Shown: one piece after another, positions 7,104-14,461 of the stretch
Position numbering within the stretch: position 1 is the stretch's first letter
Layout: every line of letters starts with the position of its first letter
Source: an uncultured Eubacteriales bacterium
GTDB taxonomy: Bacteria > Bacillota > Clostridia > Peptostreptococcales > Anaerovoracaceae
Length of the DNA: 22,582 nt
NCBI GenBank assembly: GCA_900542245.1
Contig: UQMQ01000020.1
Coordinates: forward strand, 1-22,582
Direction: 5' to 3'
The notes under the pieces: model-generated
What the model saw: the letters and a program-made list of their open reading frames with translations, nothing else
Database searches by the model: none
What the model was told of the DNA's origin: nothing
Translations under genes and position numbers: made by a program

Positions 7104-7955
7104 ATGGCAAACAATGTAGTATTAAAGCTCTCCGACATCACGATGCAGTTCGGCGGGGTCGTCGCGGTGGACAATCTGAATCTGGAGGTCCGCAAAAATG
7201 AAGTCATCGGTCTGATCGGACCGAACGGTGCAGGCAAGACGACGGCGTTCAACGTGGTCACCGGCGTTTACGAACCGACCAACGGCGCTGTCAACATCAA
7301 CGGCATGCGCGTGATCGAGAATTTCCCGCACGGCAAGATGGCGGAGACCTATAAAGGCAAGCATCAGGGTGATTATGGGCAGGTCATGCGGCTGACGCCG
7401 GACCGGGTCACCAGGCTGGGTGTCGCGCGTACGTTCCAGAATATTCGTCTCTTCAAGGAGATGTCCGTTTTAGAAAACGTGCTCGTTGCGATGCACATGA
7501 ACCAGAAGCAGAGCATTTTCGGCTCGGTGTTCAGGTCCAAAACAGCCCGGCAGGAAGAGAAGCAGATGATCGCGGAGGCGGAGGAGCTGCTGCGCAAGGT
7601 CGAGCTTTACGAAAACAGACACGATCTGGCGACCTCTCTGCCGTACGGCAAGCAGCGGCATTTGGAGATTGCCAGAGCGCTGGCGACGCACCCGACGATT
7701 TTGCTGCTCGACGAACCGGCAGCGGGTATGAATCCGCAGGAATCCGATGAGCTGATGCACTTTGTCGGCAAAATCCGCGATGAATTCGATCTCAGCATTT
7801 TGATGATCGAGCACCACATGCAGGTCATCATGGGCATCTGCGACCGCATTTATGTACTCAATTACGGCGGACAGATCGCAGACGGCACGCCGGAGGAGAT
7901 TCAGAACAATCCGGCAGTTATTGAAGCATATTTGGGGGTGGATGAATCATGCTAG
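7104..7955 (+). CDS. livG: Branched-chain amino-acid type ABC transporter ATPase LivG
   Basis: The ATG at 7104 sits one base after the livM stop behind AAGGAGGGG; longer in-frame starts would lie inside livM. The 283-residue ATPase has Walker A GPNGAGKT (39-46), Q-loop Gln112 in ARTFQNIRLF, the LivG-type signature LPYGKQR (179-185), Walker B ILLLDE (199-204) followed by PAAGMNP, and the switch His237. LivG hydrolyses ATP as one half of the LivG-LivF pair on the cytoplasmic face of LivHM. Between Walker A and the Q-loop, residues about 70-96 form an extra polar segment rich in Lys, Gly and His that looks longer than in common LivG proteins. livF overlaps its 3' end by 7 bases. Confidence 0.95.
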   Translation: MANNVVLKLSDITMQFGGVVAVDNLNLEVRKNEVIGLIGPNGAGKTTAFNVVTGVYEPTNGAVNINGMRVIENFPHGKMAETYKGKHQGDYGQVMRLTPDRVTRLGVARTFQNIRLFKEMSVLENVLVAMHMNQKQSIFGSVFRSKTARQEEKQMIAEAEELLRKVELYENRHDLATSLPYGKQRHLEIARALATHPTILLLDEPAAGMNPQESDELMHFVGKIRDEFDLSILMIEHHMQVIMGICDRIYVLNYGGQIADGTPEEIQNNPAVIEAYLGVDESC

Positions 7956-8653
7956 CAATCAGAGATTTACATGTTTACTACGGCGGTATTCACGCCCTGA
8001 ACGGCATCAGTCTGGACGTACCGGACGGTCAGATCGTTTCGCTGATCGGCGCAAACGGCGCAGGCAAGTCTACGACACTTAAGGCAATAATGGGGCTTGT
8101 CAACAAGGCCGAAGGTAATGTATACTGGGATAGTACAGATATCACCGTCATGAAGACCAAGGACATCGTGGGCGCGGGTCTCATCCTTTGTCCGGAGGGA
8201 CGCAGGATCTTCCCGGATCTGACGGTCGAGGAAAACCTCTCGGCGGGTGCATATCTGCGCAAGGATAAGGACGGTATCGCAAAGGACAGAGCATGGGTCT
8301 ACAGCCTTTTCCCACGTCTGCAGGAAAGAACCTGGCAGCTGGGAGCGACGCTCTCCGGCGGTGAACAGCAGATGCTGGCGGTCGGCAGAGCGCTGATGAG
8401 CAGACCGAAGCTTTTGATGCTGGATGAACCTTCTCTGGGTCTTGCACCGCTTATCATCAAGGATATTTTTACAATTATTCAGCAGATCAAAGATGCGGGC
8501 GTGAATGTGCTCCTGATCGAGCAGAACGCGAAGGCGGCGCTGGAGATTTCCGACTATGCCTATGTCATGGAGACCGGAAACATCACCATGGCGGGTCCGG
8601 GCAAGGCGCTGATGAATGACGAAAGAGTCAAAGCGGCCTATCTCGGCGAATAA
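7949..8653 (+). CDS. livF: Branched-chain amino-acid type ABC transporter ATPase LivF
   Basis: The ATG at 7949 overlaps the livG stop by 7 bases and follows a GGGGGTGG ribosome site inside livG. The 234-residue product is a standard LivF length. It carries Walker A GANGAGKS (34-41), the LivF-specific PEGRRIFPDLTVEENL region (82-97), ABC signature LSGGEQ (135-140) and Walker B LLMLDE (155-160) followed by PSLGLAP. It forms the heterodimeric ATPase with LivG that drives uptake through LivHM. The 34-base gap to the next gene contains only a ribosome site, so the second binding protein is probably on the same transcript. Confidence 0.95.
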   Translation: MLAIRDLHVYYGGIHALNGISLDVPDGQIVSLIGANGAGKSTTLKAIMGLVNKAEGNVYWDSTDITVMKTKDIVGAGLILCPEGRRIFPDLTVEENLSAGAYLRKDKDGIAKDRAWVYSLFPRLQERTWQLGATLSGGEQQMLAVGRALMSRPKLLMLDEPSLGLAPLIIKDIFTIIQQIKDAGVNVLLIEQNAKAALEISDYAYVMETGNITMAGPGKALMNDERVKAAYLGE

Positions 8654-8687
8654 TGCTTCCGCGCACGAACGTAGATAAGGGGGATTT

Positions 8688-9989
8688 ATGAACAAGTGCA
8701 GGAAACGCATCCTCAGTCTGGTTCTGGTCGTTTGTCTGACGGCAGGGCTGACCGGGTGCACCACATATACGAATTTTAAGAATGCTTTCTTTGGCACAGA
8801 TCCGGTTGCCAAGGAAAAGACGATCAAAATCGGGGTATTTGAGCCGACCTCCGGCAGCATGAAGACGCAGGGCAAGGAGGAAGTCATGGGGATCGAGCTG
8901 GCGCACGATCTTTATCCGACGGCCTGCGGCAAGACGGTGGAGCTTGTGTATGCGGACAACAAATCCGATATGTATGAAGCGGAGGCGGCGATTCAGGAGC
9001 TGATTACCAACAGTGAGCCGTCGATGATTCTCGGCAGCTATGGGGAGACCTTATCCCTGGTCGCGGGCGACTATATCGAGGCTGCGAACATTCCGACGAT
9101 CACGATCTCCTCGACCAATCCGCTGATTACAGCGAACAACGACTATTATTTCAGTGCGACCTACAGCGAGACCAGACAGGGTGATGCGCTGGCGGATTTC
9201 ACGTACCTTTCGCAGAACAAGCAGACGGTGGCAACGGTCAAAATGGAGAACGACGATACCGCGACAGCGACAATCAAGCGGTTTACGAACCGTATGAAGA
9301 CGCTGACCGGCAATAACCACAGCGTGGTGGGCAGCTTCGAGCTGAGCACCTCGTCATCGGACTATACGGAAACGATACAAAAGCTCAAGGATGCCGGTGC
9401 GGAGGCTGTATTTTTGGCGGTTTCCCCGGCGGTCGCCAAGGAGTTTCTGACACAGGCAGAAGCGAACGGTCTGCCTTATACGCTGTTTTTAGGTACGCGT
9501 GCATGGGACAATAAGGAGTTTTTGGACTTTGTAAAATCGAGTCCGAAGCTGCATATCGGCTATCCGGCAGAGCAGGCGGCAAGCACCGAAACAGCGATGT
9601 CGCAGCGATTCATGGAGGCTTTTCGTGAAAAATACGGCGAGGATGCAGAGCTTTCGCAGCGGACGGTCGTTGCGTTTGATGCGTATCTTTTGGCGATCAC
9701 AGCGATGAACCGCGCGATGCAGACGGTGCATGAGACAGACCCGGATACCATCGCAGCGAGCACTGCAACGGATGCAGAGGCGCGTGCCAAGAAGGAAGCG
9801 TGGCAGACAGCCAATGAGACCGGCATTCCGAGCGGTACGCAGATCAAGGATGCGCTCAACAGCATCGATAATTTTGAGGGCGCCTCCGGCGTCATCAATT
9901 ACAAAGGCAAGAACGAGGCGACGAAGTCGGTCTCCATCTGCCATATCGCAAACAGCATGGAGCTACCGGCATATGTTTCGGAATCTTAG
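8688..9989 (+). CDS. Second, divergent LivK-like substrate-binding lipoprotein
   Basis: The ATG at 8688 follows AAGGGGGAT. The 433-residue product has a signal peptide ending in a lipobox LTGC, with Cys24 as the lipidation site, then a type I periplasmic-binding fold beginning TIKIGVFEPTSG. It is clearly a paralogue of the first binding protein in this operon, sharing KIGVFEP, ADNxSD, ILGSYG and SxTNP blocks. It differs through most of the pocket and carries an extra Ala/Thr-rich stretch near residues 345-385 (around ASTATDAEARAKKEAW). A second binding protein at the end of a liv cassette usually broadens the ligand range of one shared permease. No terminator follows; the next gene's promoter begins within 20 bases of the stop. 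Confidence 0.88.
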   Translation: MNKCRKRILSLVLVVCLTAGLTGCTTYTNFKNAFFGTDPVAKEKTIKIGVFEPTSGSMKTQGKEEVMGIELAHDLYPTACGKTVELVYADNKSDMYEAEAAIQELITNSEPSMILGSYGETLSLVAGDYIEAANIPTITISSTNPLITANNDYYFSATYSETRQGDALADFTYLSQNKQTVATVKMENDDTATATIKRFTNRMKTLTGNNHSVVGSFELSTSSSDYTETIQKLKDAGAEAVFLAVSPAVAKEFLTQAEANGLPYTLFLGTRAWDNKEFLDFVKSSPKLHIGYPAEQAASTETAMSQRFMEAFREKYGEDAELSQRTVVAFDAYLLAITAMNRAMQTVHETDPDTIAASTATDAEARAKKEAWQTANETGIPSGTQIKDALNSIDNFEGASGVINYKGKNEATKSVSICHIANSMELPAYVSES

Positions 9990-10005
9990 CAAAAAAGTGT
10001 TTGTA

Positions 10006-10035
10006 TTGACCTGCGGTGGTGGTATATAATATAAT
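10006..10035 (+). promoter_or_regulatory. Sigma-A promoter of the NifU-like gene
   Basis: TTGACC (10006-10011) and TATAAT (10030-10035) are 18 bp apart; an overlapping second TATAAT at 10025-10030 has poorer spacing. It lies 16 bases after the stop of the binding-protein gene and about 60 bases upstream of the next ATG. Confidence 0.75.
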
Positions 10036-10100
10036 AACTGCAGAGATTTTGGAGAATCTAAATCATAATCAAATAAAACAGTAATGAAAGGAATATACAC

Positions 10101-10322
10101 ATGGAAGAAAAAATTCTGGATGCGCTCGCCCAGATCAGACCGTTCCTGCAGAGAGACGGCGGCGATATCGAATTCGTAGAACTTACAGAGGACAACATTG
10201 TCAAGGTAAGACTGCAGGGTCACTGTGCAGGCTGCCCGGGCGCAACGATGACGATCAAGGGCGTAGTAGAAAGACTGATCAAGGAAGCTTACCCGGAGAT
10301 TCAGGCAGTAGAAGCAGTCTAA
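10101..10322 (+). CDS. NifU-like C-terminal domain protein (Fe-S cluster carrier)
   Basis: The ATG at 10101 follows AAAGGA. The 73-residue protein is a stand-alone NifU C-terminal (Nfu) domain. It has a helix starting MEEKILDALAQIRPFLQRDGGDIEFVEL, a beta hairpin, and the CxxC cluster-binding motif HCAGCPGA (Cys40 and Cys43), then IKGVVERLIKEAYPEI. In this family two subunits share a labile [4Fe-4S] cluster between their CxxC motifs and pass it to client enzymes in the cytoplasm. It has its own promoter and is followed by an intergenic hairpin region, so it is probably transcribed alone. Length and motif are typical. Which apoproteins it serves cannot be said. Confidence 0.92.
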   Translation: MEEKILDALAQIRPFLQRDGGDIEFVELTEDNIVKVRLQGHCAGCPGATMTIKGVVERLIKEAYPEIQAVEAV

Positions 10323-10341
10323 AATTTATATGTAAAAATAC

Positions 10342-10383
10342 AGAAAGAGTGAACTGACATGCAGTGTAAAGGGCGCTCTTTCT
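10342..10383 (+). terminator. Weak hairpin after the NifU-like gene
   Basis: AGAAAGAG (10342-10349) pairs with CTCTTTCT (10376-10383), with a smaller ACTG/CAGT hairpin inside. The U/C-rich right arm leads into TTATT, which could support weak termination. It is immediately followed by repeat copy A. Confidence 0.3.
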
Positions 10384-10384
10384 T

Positions 10385-10509
10385 ATTATGCCGGAAATAT
10401 CGCTGTGCGATATTCCCGGCATAACGGCAAAAGCACCTTACGAAGCGGCGCATAGGGGTGAGCGCCATATGCGCATAGAAATCTCTGATTTCGTTATGCG
10501 CGCTTTTGT
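10385..10509 (-). repeat. Dispersed intergenic element, copy A
   Basis: Read on the minus strand these 125 bases align without gaps to 12977-13101, very closely over the first 40 bases and more loosely after that. Copy A can form a hairpin of GCGCATA...TATGCGC with inner GAAATC...GATTTC, a GCGC/GCGC stem, and a 17-bp near-perfect hairpin at 10387-10423 with a TGT loop. It fills most of the space between the NifU-like gene and pepV. It has no open frame. It may be a mobile palindromic element or a structured RNA module. Confidence 0.7.
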
Positions 10510-10565
10510 CCTTGCCTATCCAAAAACCTCCGGTTCGATGCAGGAGTGAAGAGGGAGAAGAAACG

Positions 10566-12038
10566 ATGGAAGAGAAAGAAAAAGATAACAAGGTGTGCAT
10601 CGCGCAGATCGAACAGATCATCGAGCAGAACAAGCAGGAAATGATCGAGGCTTTGGCGCACGTAATCCGGCTGCAGAGCGATCAGGCGGAGCCTGTGACA
10701 GCTGCAGACGGCAGTGTCTATCCGTTTGGCGCGGGTGTGCAGCAGGCCTATGAGGCAGTGCTGACGATGGGTCGTGAGATGGGCTTTGAAACCTTAGACG
10801 TGGAGCACTACGGCGGGCACATCGATTTTCGCGGCAGCGCGGATACGGTCATGGGTATCGTCGGACATCTGGACGTGGTTCCGGCAGCCGGAAACTGGGA
10901 TTTCGATCCTTACGGCGGTGAAGTCAAGGATGGCGTGCTCTACGGGCGCGGAACGCTGGATGACAAAGGTCCGGTCATCGCCTGTCTGTATGCGATGAAA
11001 GCGCTGAAAGAGGCGGGGTTTGCGCCGAAGAGTACGGTGCGTCTGATTTTGGGTCTGGACGAGGAGACCGGATGGAGCGGTATGGAACGCTACCTTGCGC
11101 AGGTGGCTCCGCCGGACTTCGGGTTTACGCCGGACGGGGATTTCCCACTCATCAACGGCGAAAAGGGCAATCTGATCTTCGAAGCTGCGCGTAAATTCGG
11201 TAAGTCCGCGGCAAACAAGGGGCTGCAGCTGCGTTCTCTGAAAGGGGGCAGTGCCGCCAACAGCGTGCCGGACGCGGCGCGGGCTGTCGTGCGGAATCCG
11301 GAAGCGGACTACAGCAAGATCAAAGAGGAGATCGCCGCCTTCCGCGCGGAGACCGGATACAAGGTGAACTGCAAGGGTGTCGGCAAATCGCTGGAGCTGA
11401 CGACGGTCGGACGCAGCGCACATGGTTCAACGCCGGAGGCGGGGCTTAACGCGATTTCGATTCTGATGGCGTTTTTAGGACGTCTGAACTTCGCCAATGA
11501 GGAGCACAACGACTGGATCGCATTTTATAACCGCTGCCTTGGTTTTGACCTCTGCGGACGGAATCTGGGCATTGGCTTCTCTGATGAGATCTCCGGCAAT
11601 CTGGCGCTCAATGTCGGTATGGCGGAGATGGAGCCGGAAATCGGTAAGCTGACCATCAATATCCGCTATCCGATCAGCTATACGCAGGCGCAGGTTTTCG
11701 CGGGGCTTGCGGAGAACTTTGAAAAATACAACCTCGGCTGGGTACTGATTAAGAATCACGATCCCCTGTACATGGAGCTGGACAGCCCGATGGTCAAGAC
11801 GCTTCTGGATGTTTACAGACGGCAGACCGGCGACTATGAGAGTCAGCCGCTGGTCATCGGCGGCGGCACCTATGCGCGGGCGATTAAAAACGTGATCGCC
11901 TACGGTGGGCTGTTTCCGGGCGATGAGGATCGCATGCACCAGCCGAATGAGTGCCTGCGCATCGAAAGATTTGTGCAGATGACAAAAATTTATGCCGAAG
12001 CTATTTACAAATTGGCTTCAGGGGCATATAATAAATGA
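10566..12038 (+). CDS. pepV: M20 family dipeptidase, PepV type
   Basis: The ATG at 10566 follows a purine-rich GAGGGAGAAG ribosome site; an in-frame ATG 60 bases upstream sits next to the repeat element and lacks one. The 490-residue enzyme has the di-zinc M20 motifs: GHLDVVP (His101, Asp103), GRGTLDDKGP (Asp132), the catalytic pair in LDEETGW (Glu166/Glu167), TPDGDFP (Asp190) and a C-terminal His458 in DRMHQPNE. The lid domain lies between, with GRSAHGSTPEAGLNA. The order and length match PepV/Sapep dipeptidases, which cleave dipeptides, often with N-terminal beta-Ala or D-Ala, in the cytoplasm. This fits a peptide- and amino-acid-using lifestyle beside the liv operon. Its last codons contain the promoter for the downstream riboswitch transcript. 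Confidence 0.9.
   Translation: MEEKEKDNKVCIAQIEQIIEQNKQEMIEALAHVIRLQSDQAEPVTAADGSVYPFGAGVQQAYEAVLTMGREMGFETLDVEHYGGHIDFRGSADTVMGIVGHLDVVPAAGNWDFDPYGGEVKDGVLYGRGTLDDKGPVIACLYAMKALKEAGFAPKSTVRLILGLDEETGWSGMERYLAQVAPPDFGFTPDGDFPLINGEKGNLIFEAARKFGKSAANKGLQLRSLKGGSAANSVPDAARAVVRNPEADYSKIKEEIAAFRAETGYKVNCKGVGKSLELTTVGRSAHGSTPEAGLNAISILMAFLGRLNFANEEHNDWIAFYNRCLGFDLCGRNLGIGFSDEISGNLALNVGMAEMEPEIGKLTINIRYPISYTQAQVFAGLAENFEKYNLGWVLIKNHDPLYMELDSPMVKTLLDVYRRQTGDYESQPLVIGGGTYARAIKNVIAYGGLFPGDEDRMHQPNECLRIERFVQMTKIYAEAIYKLASGAYNK
12004..12032 (+). promoter_or_regulatory. Promoter of the FMN riboswitch-ribU transcript, inside the pepV 3' end
   Basis: TTTACA (12004-12009) and TATAAT (12027-12032) are separated by exactly 17 bp and lie within the last codons of pepV. 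Transcription would start near 12040, just after the pepV stop and about 13 bases before the riboswitch. Confidence 0.75.
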
Positions 12039-12052
12039 CGAAAAATGTGATC

Positions 12053-12179
12053 TGTTTCAGGGCGAGGCGAAATTCCTCACCGGCGGTATAGTCCGCGAGC
12101 CTGCATCCGGCCGGAAACGGCGGGGCGGCTGATCAGGTGTGATTCCTGAACCGACGGTATAGTCCGGATGGGAGAAACA
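12053..12179 (+). promoter_or_regulatory. FMN riboswitch (RFN element)
   Basis: The closing stem pairs TGTTTC (12053-12058) with GAAACA (12174-12179). Inside are the conserved RFN segments: AGGGCGAGGCGAAATTCC, ACCGGCGGTATAGTCCGCGA, TGATTCCTGAACCGACGGTA and AGTCCGGATGGGAGAA. FMN binding to the RNA stabilises the aptamer and switches off the downstream gene. The next hairpin is a terminator, so control is most likely by premature transcription termination. The regulated gene is the riboflavin transporter subunit ribU. Confidence 0.97.
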
Positions 12180-12204
12180 AGACACGCGGAATTTTGCGTG
12201 CATC

Positions 12205-12236
12205 AAGCCTTGATTCAAACAATCAAGGCTTTTATT
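12205..12236 (+). terminator. Riboswitch-controlled intrinsic terminator
   Basis: AAGCCTTGATT (12205-12215), a CAAAC loop and AATCAAGGCTT (12221-12231) form a perfect 11-bp stem followed by TTATT. It sits 26 bases after the FMN aptamer and about 150 bases before ribU, as expected for the expression platform. Confidence 0.88.
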
Positions 12237-12245
12237 GACCTAACC

Positions 12246-12271
12246 CGGTTTGATTCGCGCGAAGCAAACCG
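12246..12271 (+). other. Near-perfect palindrome in the long ribU leader
   Basis: A 26-base palindrome with one mismatched pair lies just after the riboswitch terminator, with arms CGGTTTG and CAAACCG. A second CAAACCG occurs at 12331-12337 within another small hairpin (12321-12341), so the left arm has two possible partners. The 345 bases between pepV and ribU are filled by the riboswitch, terminator and these structures. Function unknown. Confidence 0.4.
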
Positions 12272-12383
12272 ACTGTTTCAAGAAACCTGACAGATTCCGA
12301 GTCACCTTAGGCGGCGCACCAGCGCAGTGGCAAACCGCGCTGCAAGCTGCCGCACGACACTTCAAAGAAAGGAACTGCAAAAA

Positions 12384-12977
12384 ATGAACAATATGAACTC
12401 AAAAGTAAAATCACAACAGCTTGTAAAAATGGCGATGATGGCGGCGCTGGCATGCGTCGTCGGCTTGATCCGCTTCCCGCTGATCCCGGCGGTATCGTTT
12501 CTGACCTATGACTTCGCGGATATTCCGATTCTGATCACGACCTTCGCATTCGGACCTGCCTCCGGCATGTTGGTGCTGGGTGTCGTCAGCTTCATTCAGG
12601 CATTCCTGATGGGCGGCGATGGATTTTATGGCTTTATCATGCACATCATTGCATCCGGCGTTTTCCTGATGGTCGCGGGACTGATGTACAGGAAGCATAA
12701 GACCAAAAAGGTTGCGATTATCAGCATGCTGATCGCGACCATCGCGATGACGCTGTCCATGGGTGTGGCAAATTACTATATTACCACCTTTTATCTGGGC
12801 GGCGAGGCGATGCGGCAGACGGTTGTCGGCATGATGCCGCTGATTCTCGCGTTCAACCTCATCAAGGGCGTGCTGAACGCAGTGATCACCTTTGTGGTAT
12901 ATAAGAGAATTTCCGGCTTTCTGCACCAGGAGGGCTTGCACCTCAAACACGCGGAAAAGCCGATCAAACAGCAATAA
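12384..12977 (+). CDS. ribU: ECF riboflavin transporter S-component
   Basis: The ATG at 12384 follows AAAGGAA; earlier in-frame codons lie in the leader and lack a ribosome site. The 197-residue product is a small membrane protein with about six hydrophobic segments, the size of an ECF-type S-component. It shows the conserved order of an N-terminal KMAMMAALACVVGLIRFPLIP helix, a LTYDFADIPILI segment, a FGPASGMLVLG turn and a GFIMHIIASGVFL helix, as seen in RibU. S-components bind the vitamin and join the shared EcfA/A'/T energising module, which is not encoded in this window. The FMN riboswitch upstream supports riboflavin as substrate. The lysine/histidine-rich C-terminus is cytoplasmic. Repeat copy B begins at its stop codon. 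Confidence 0.93.
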   Translation: MNNMNSKVKSQQLVKMAMMAALACVVGLIRFPLIPAVSFLTYDFADIPILITTFAFGPASGMLVLGVVSFIQAFLMGGDGFYGFIMHIIASGVFLMVAGLMYRKHKTKKVAIISMLIATIAMTLSMGVANYYITTFYLGGEAMRQTVVGMMPLILAFNLIKGVLNAVITFVVYKRISGFLHQEGLHLKHAEKPIKQQ

Positions 12978-13101
12978 CAAAAGCGCACGTAACGAAAGCA
13001 GAGATTTTTATGCGCACATAGTGCGCAGCCCTGCCTGTCGCTATGCAAGGCATAGGTGTTGTGCGTTTGGAAATGTCGCGTAACGGGATTTCCTGCATGA
13101 T
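12977..13101 (+). repeat. Dispersed intergenic element, copy B
   Basis: Beginning on the last base of the ribU stop, 125 bases align ungapped to the reverse complement of 10385-10509. Identity is highest in the first 40 bases (from ACAAAAGCGC to TATGCGCA). The second hairpin is retained with different bases: GCGCAC-ATA-GTGCGC at 13012-13026 here, versus GCGC-ATATG-GCGC in copy A. Copy B has lost most of the terminal long hairpin seen in copy A. It separates ribU from tsaE. Confidence 0.7.
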
Positions 13102-13171
13102 CAGATCAGAAAAGGGGCGGTTTGCACATGGTGATGCGCCGCGTCCTTGTAAGAGGAAATGGAGTGGGTTT

Positions 13172-13606
13172 ATGCAGCAGCAAACGGTGAGAACATACCG
13201 GATAAAAAATGAAGCGGAAACACGTGCCTTTGCACTCGCTCTGGCGGACAAGCTGCAGGCGGGCGATGTGCTGGCGCTGATTGGAGAATTAGGGACAGGC
13301 AAAACCGCGCTCACGCGTTATATCGGAGAGGGATTGGGGATTCACCAAAGAATCAGCAGCCCGACCTTTACGATCGTCAAGGAATATACGGACGGCAGAC
13401 TGCCGCTCTATCATTTCGATGTTTACCGCATCACCGACCCGGACGAGATGTTCAACATCGGCGCGGATGAATACTTTTTCGGTGAGGGAGTCTGCGTGGT
13501 GGAGTGGGCAGATCTGATCGCAGAGCTCTTGCCGGAAAACACGAAATACATCTATCTGCAATACGGAGAGAATCCGGAGGAGAGGATATATCAATGTACA
13601 TTTTAG
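13172..13606 (+). CDS. tsaE: tRNA t6A biosynthesis ATPase TsaE
   Basis: The ATG at 13172 follows GGAGTGG; the frame is open for 43 codons upstream, but that part runs through the repeat element. The 144-residue protein has Walker A GELGTGKT (38-45), the switch motif SSPTF (62-66), HFDVYR (81-86) and EWAD (111-114), the order and length of the TsaE family. TsaE binds and hydrolyses ATP to drive cycles of the TsaB-TsaD complex that puts threonylcarbamoyl on A37 of ANN-decoding tRNAs. The tsaB start overlaps the last 13 bases, and tsaB and tsaD follow in the same cluster, consistent with one functional complex. No promoter is obvious upstream, so it may be read from ribU. Confidence 0.95.
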   Translation: MQQQTVRTYRIKNEAETRAFALALADKLQAGDVLALIGELGTGKTALTRYIGEGLGIHQRISSPTFTIVKEYTDGRLPLYHFDVYRITDPDEMFNIGADEYFFGEGVCVVEWADLIAELLPENTKYIYLQYGENPEERIYQCTF

Positions 13607-14397
13607 CGATGGAAACGACCGGACCAAATGCCTCGGCAGCGCTGCTGCGGGCAGCGGAGCCGGGCAGCGCACCGGAACCGGAGATCATAGAGCGCGCCGT
13701 CCTTTTAGGACAGCAGACCTCGTACGAGGCGAAGAACCATCTCAAAAATCTGATGCCGCTGATCCAAAAACTACTGACGACATGCGGCGTTGAAAAATCA
13801 CAGCTCACGCATATCGCAGTCTCTGTCGGTCCGGGCTCTTTTACCGGAATCCGCATCGGCGTGTCGACAGCGCGGGCGCTGGCGCAGGCGCTGCAGCTGC
13901 CCTGCATCGCAGTACCGACCTTGGAGGTCTTTTGCCATGCGCAGGCAGCAAAGCATGCGCATACGAGAGCGCAGGGCGCACAGGTCGTCTGCGGCATCAT
14001 CAATGCCAGACGCGGACAGGTCTACGGCATCGTCGACGGCTATCTGCCGGGCGGTCCGTATATGCTCACCGATGTGCTCGATGTGATCACGCAGCAGGTA
14101 CGCCCGGACGGGAGACCGGTCCTGTTTTATGGTGACGGCATGGATGCTTACGAGACAGAGATCGAATCGTCATTAGACGATTTTAATATGAAAAAAGACA
14201 GAGATTATTTTTTTGCGCCGCAGAGCGAGCGCCATCAAAGCGCAGCGGCGGTCGCCCTTGCGGCGCTGCCAAGGCTTCTCGGCGGCGAAGTGACGGACTT
14301 TGCAGGACTTTTGCCGGACTACATGCGCCGCGCGGAAGCAGAAGTGAAGCTGGCAGCAGGGCAGCTTCCGATCTGCAGGGGACCGAAACAGGAGTAG
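13594..14397 (+). CDS. tsaB: tRNA t6A biosynthesis protein TsaB
   Basis: The ATG at 13594 lies behind a GGAGGAGAGG site inside the tsaE 3' end, giving a 13-base overlap and coupled translation. The 267-residue product has the ASKHA fold features of TsaB: an N-terminal MYILAMETTGPNASAAL strand and the PGSFTGIRIG loop (80-89). It has the helical face that binds TsaD, and INARRGQVYG further on. TsaB has no catalytic metal site; it dimerises with TsaD and, with TsaE, supports transfer of threonylcarbamoyl to tRNA. An inserted low-complexity stretch (AAEPGSAPEPE, 20-30) and a His/Ala-rich segment around 115-128 are slightly longer than usual. The end is followed directly by rimI. Confidence 0.94.
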   Translation: MYILAMETTGPNASAALLRAAEPGSAPEPEIIERAVLLGQQTSYEAKNHLKNLMPLIQKLLTTCGVEKSQLTHIAVSVGPGSFTGIRIGVSTARALAQALQLPCIAVPTLEVFCHAQAAKHAHTRAQGAQVVCGIINARRGQVYGIVDGYLPGGPYMLTDVLDVITQQVRPDGRPVLFYGDGMDAYETEIESSLDDFNMKKDRDYFFAPQSERHQSAAAVALAALPRLLGGEVTDFAGLLPDYMRRAEAEVKLAAGQLPICRGPKQE

Positions 14398-14461
14398 GAT
14401 GCGCGCTCTGCAGCTTAGAGAGCCGCAAGCAGACAGAGCGGGAACAGCAGGAGAACAACAG

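Noticed and set aside
7967..8887. A 306-codon minus-strand open frame opposite livF
   Set aside because: Antisense shadow of livF and the start of the second binding protein, with no recognisable motif.
13043..13171. An N-terminally longer TsaE starting upstream at 13043
   Set aside because: The extra codons run through the intergenic repeat, lack a ribosome site and have no match to the family's N-terminus.
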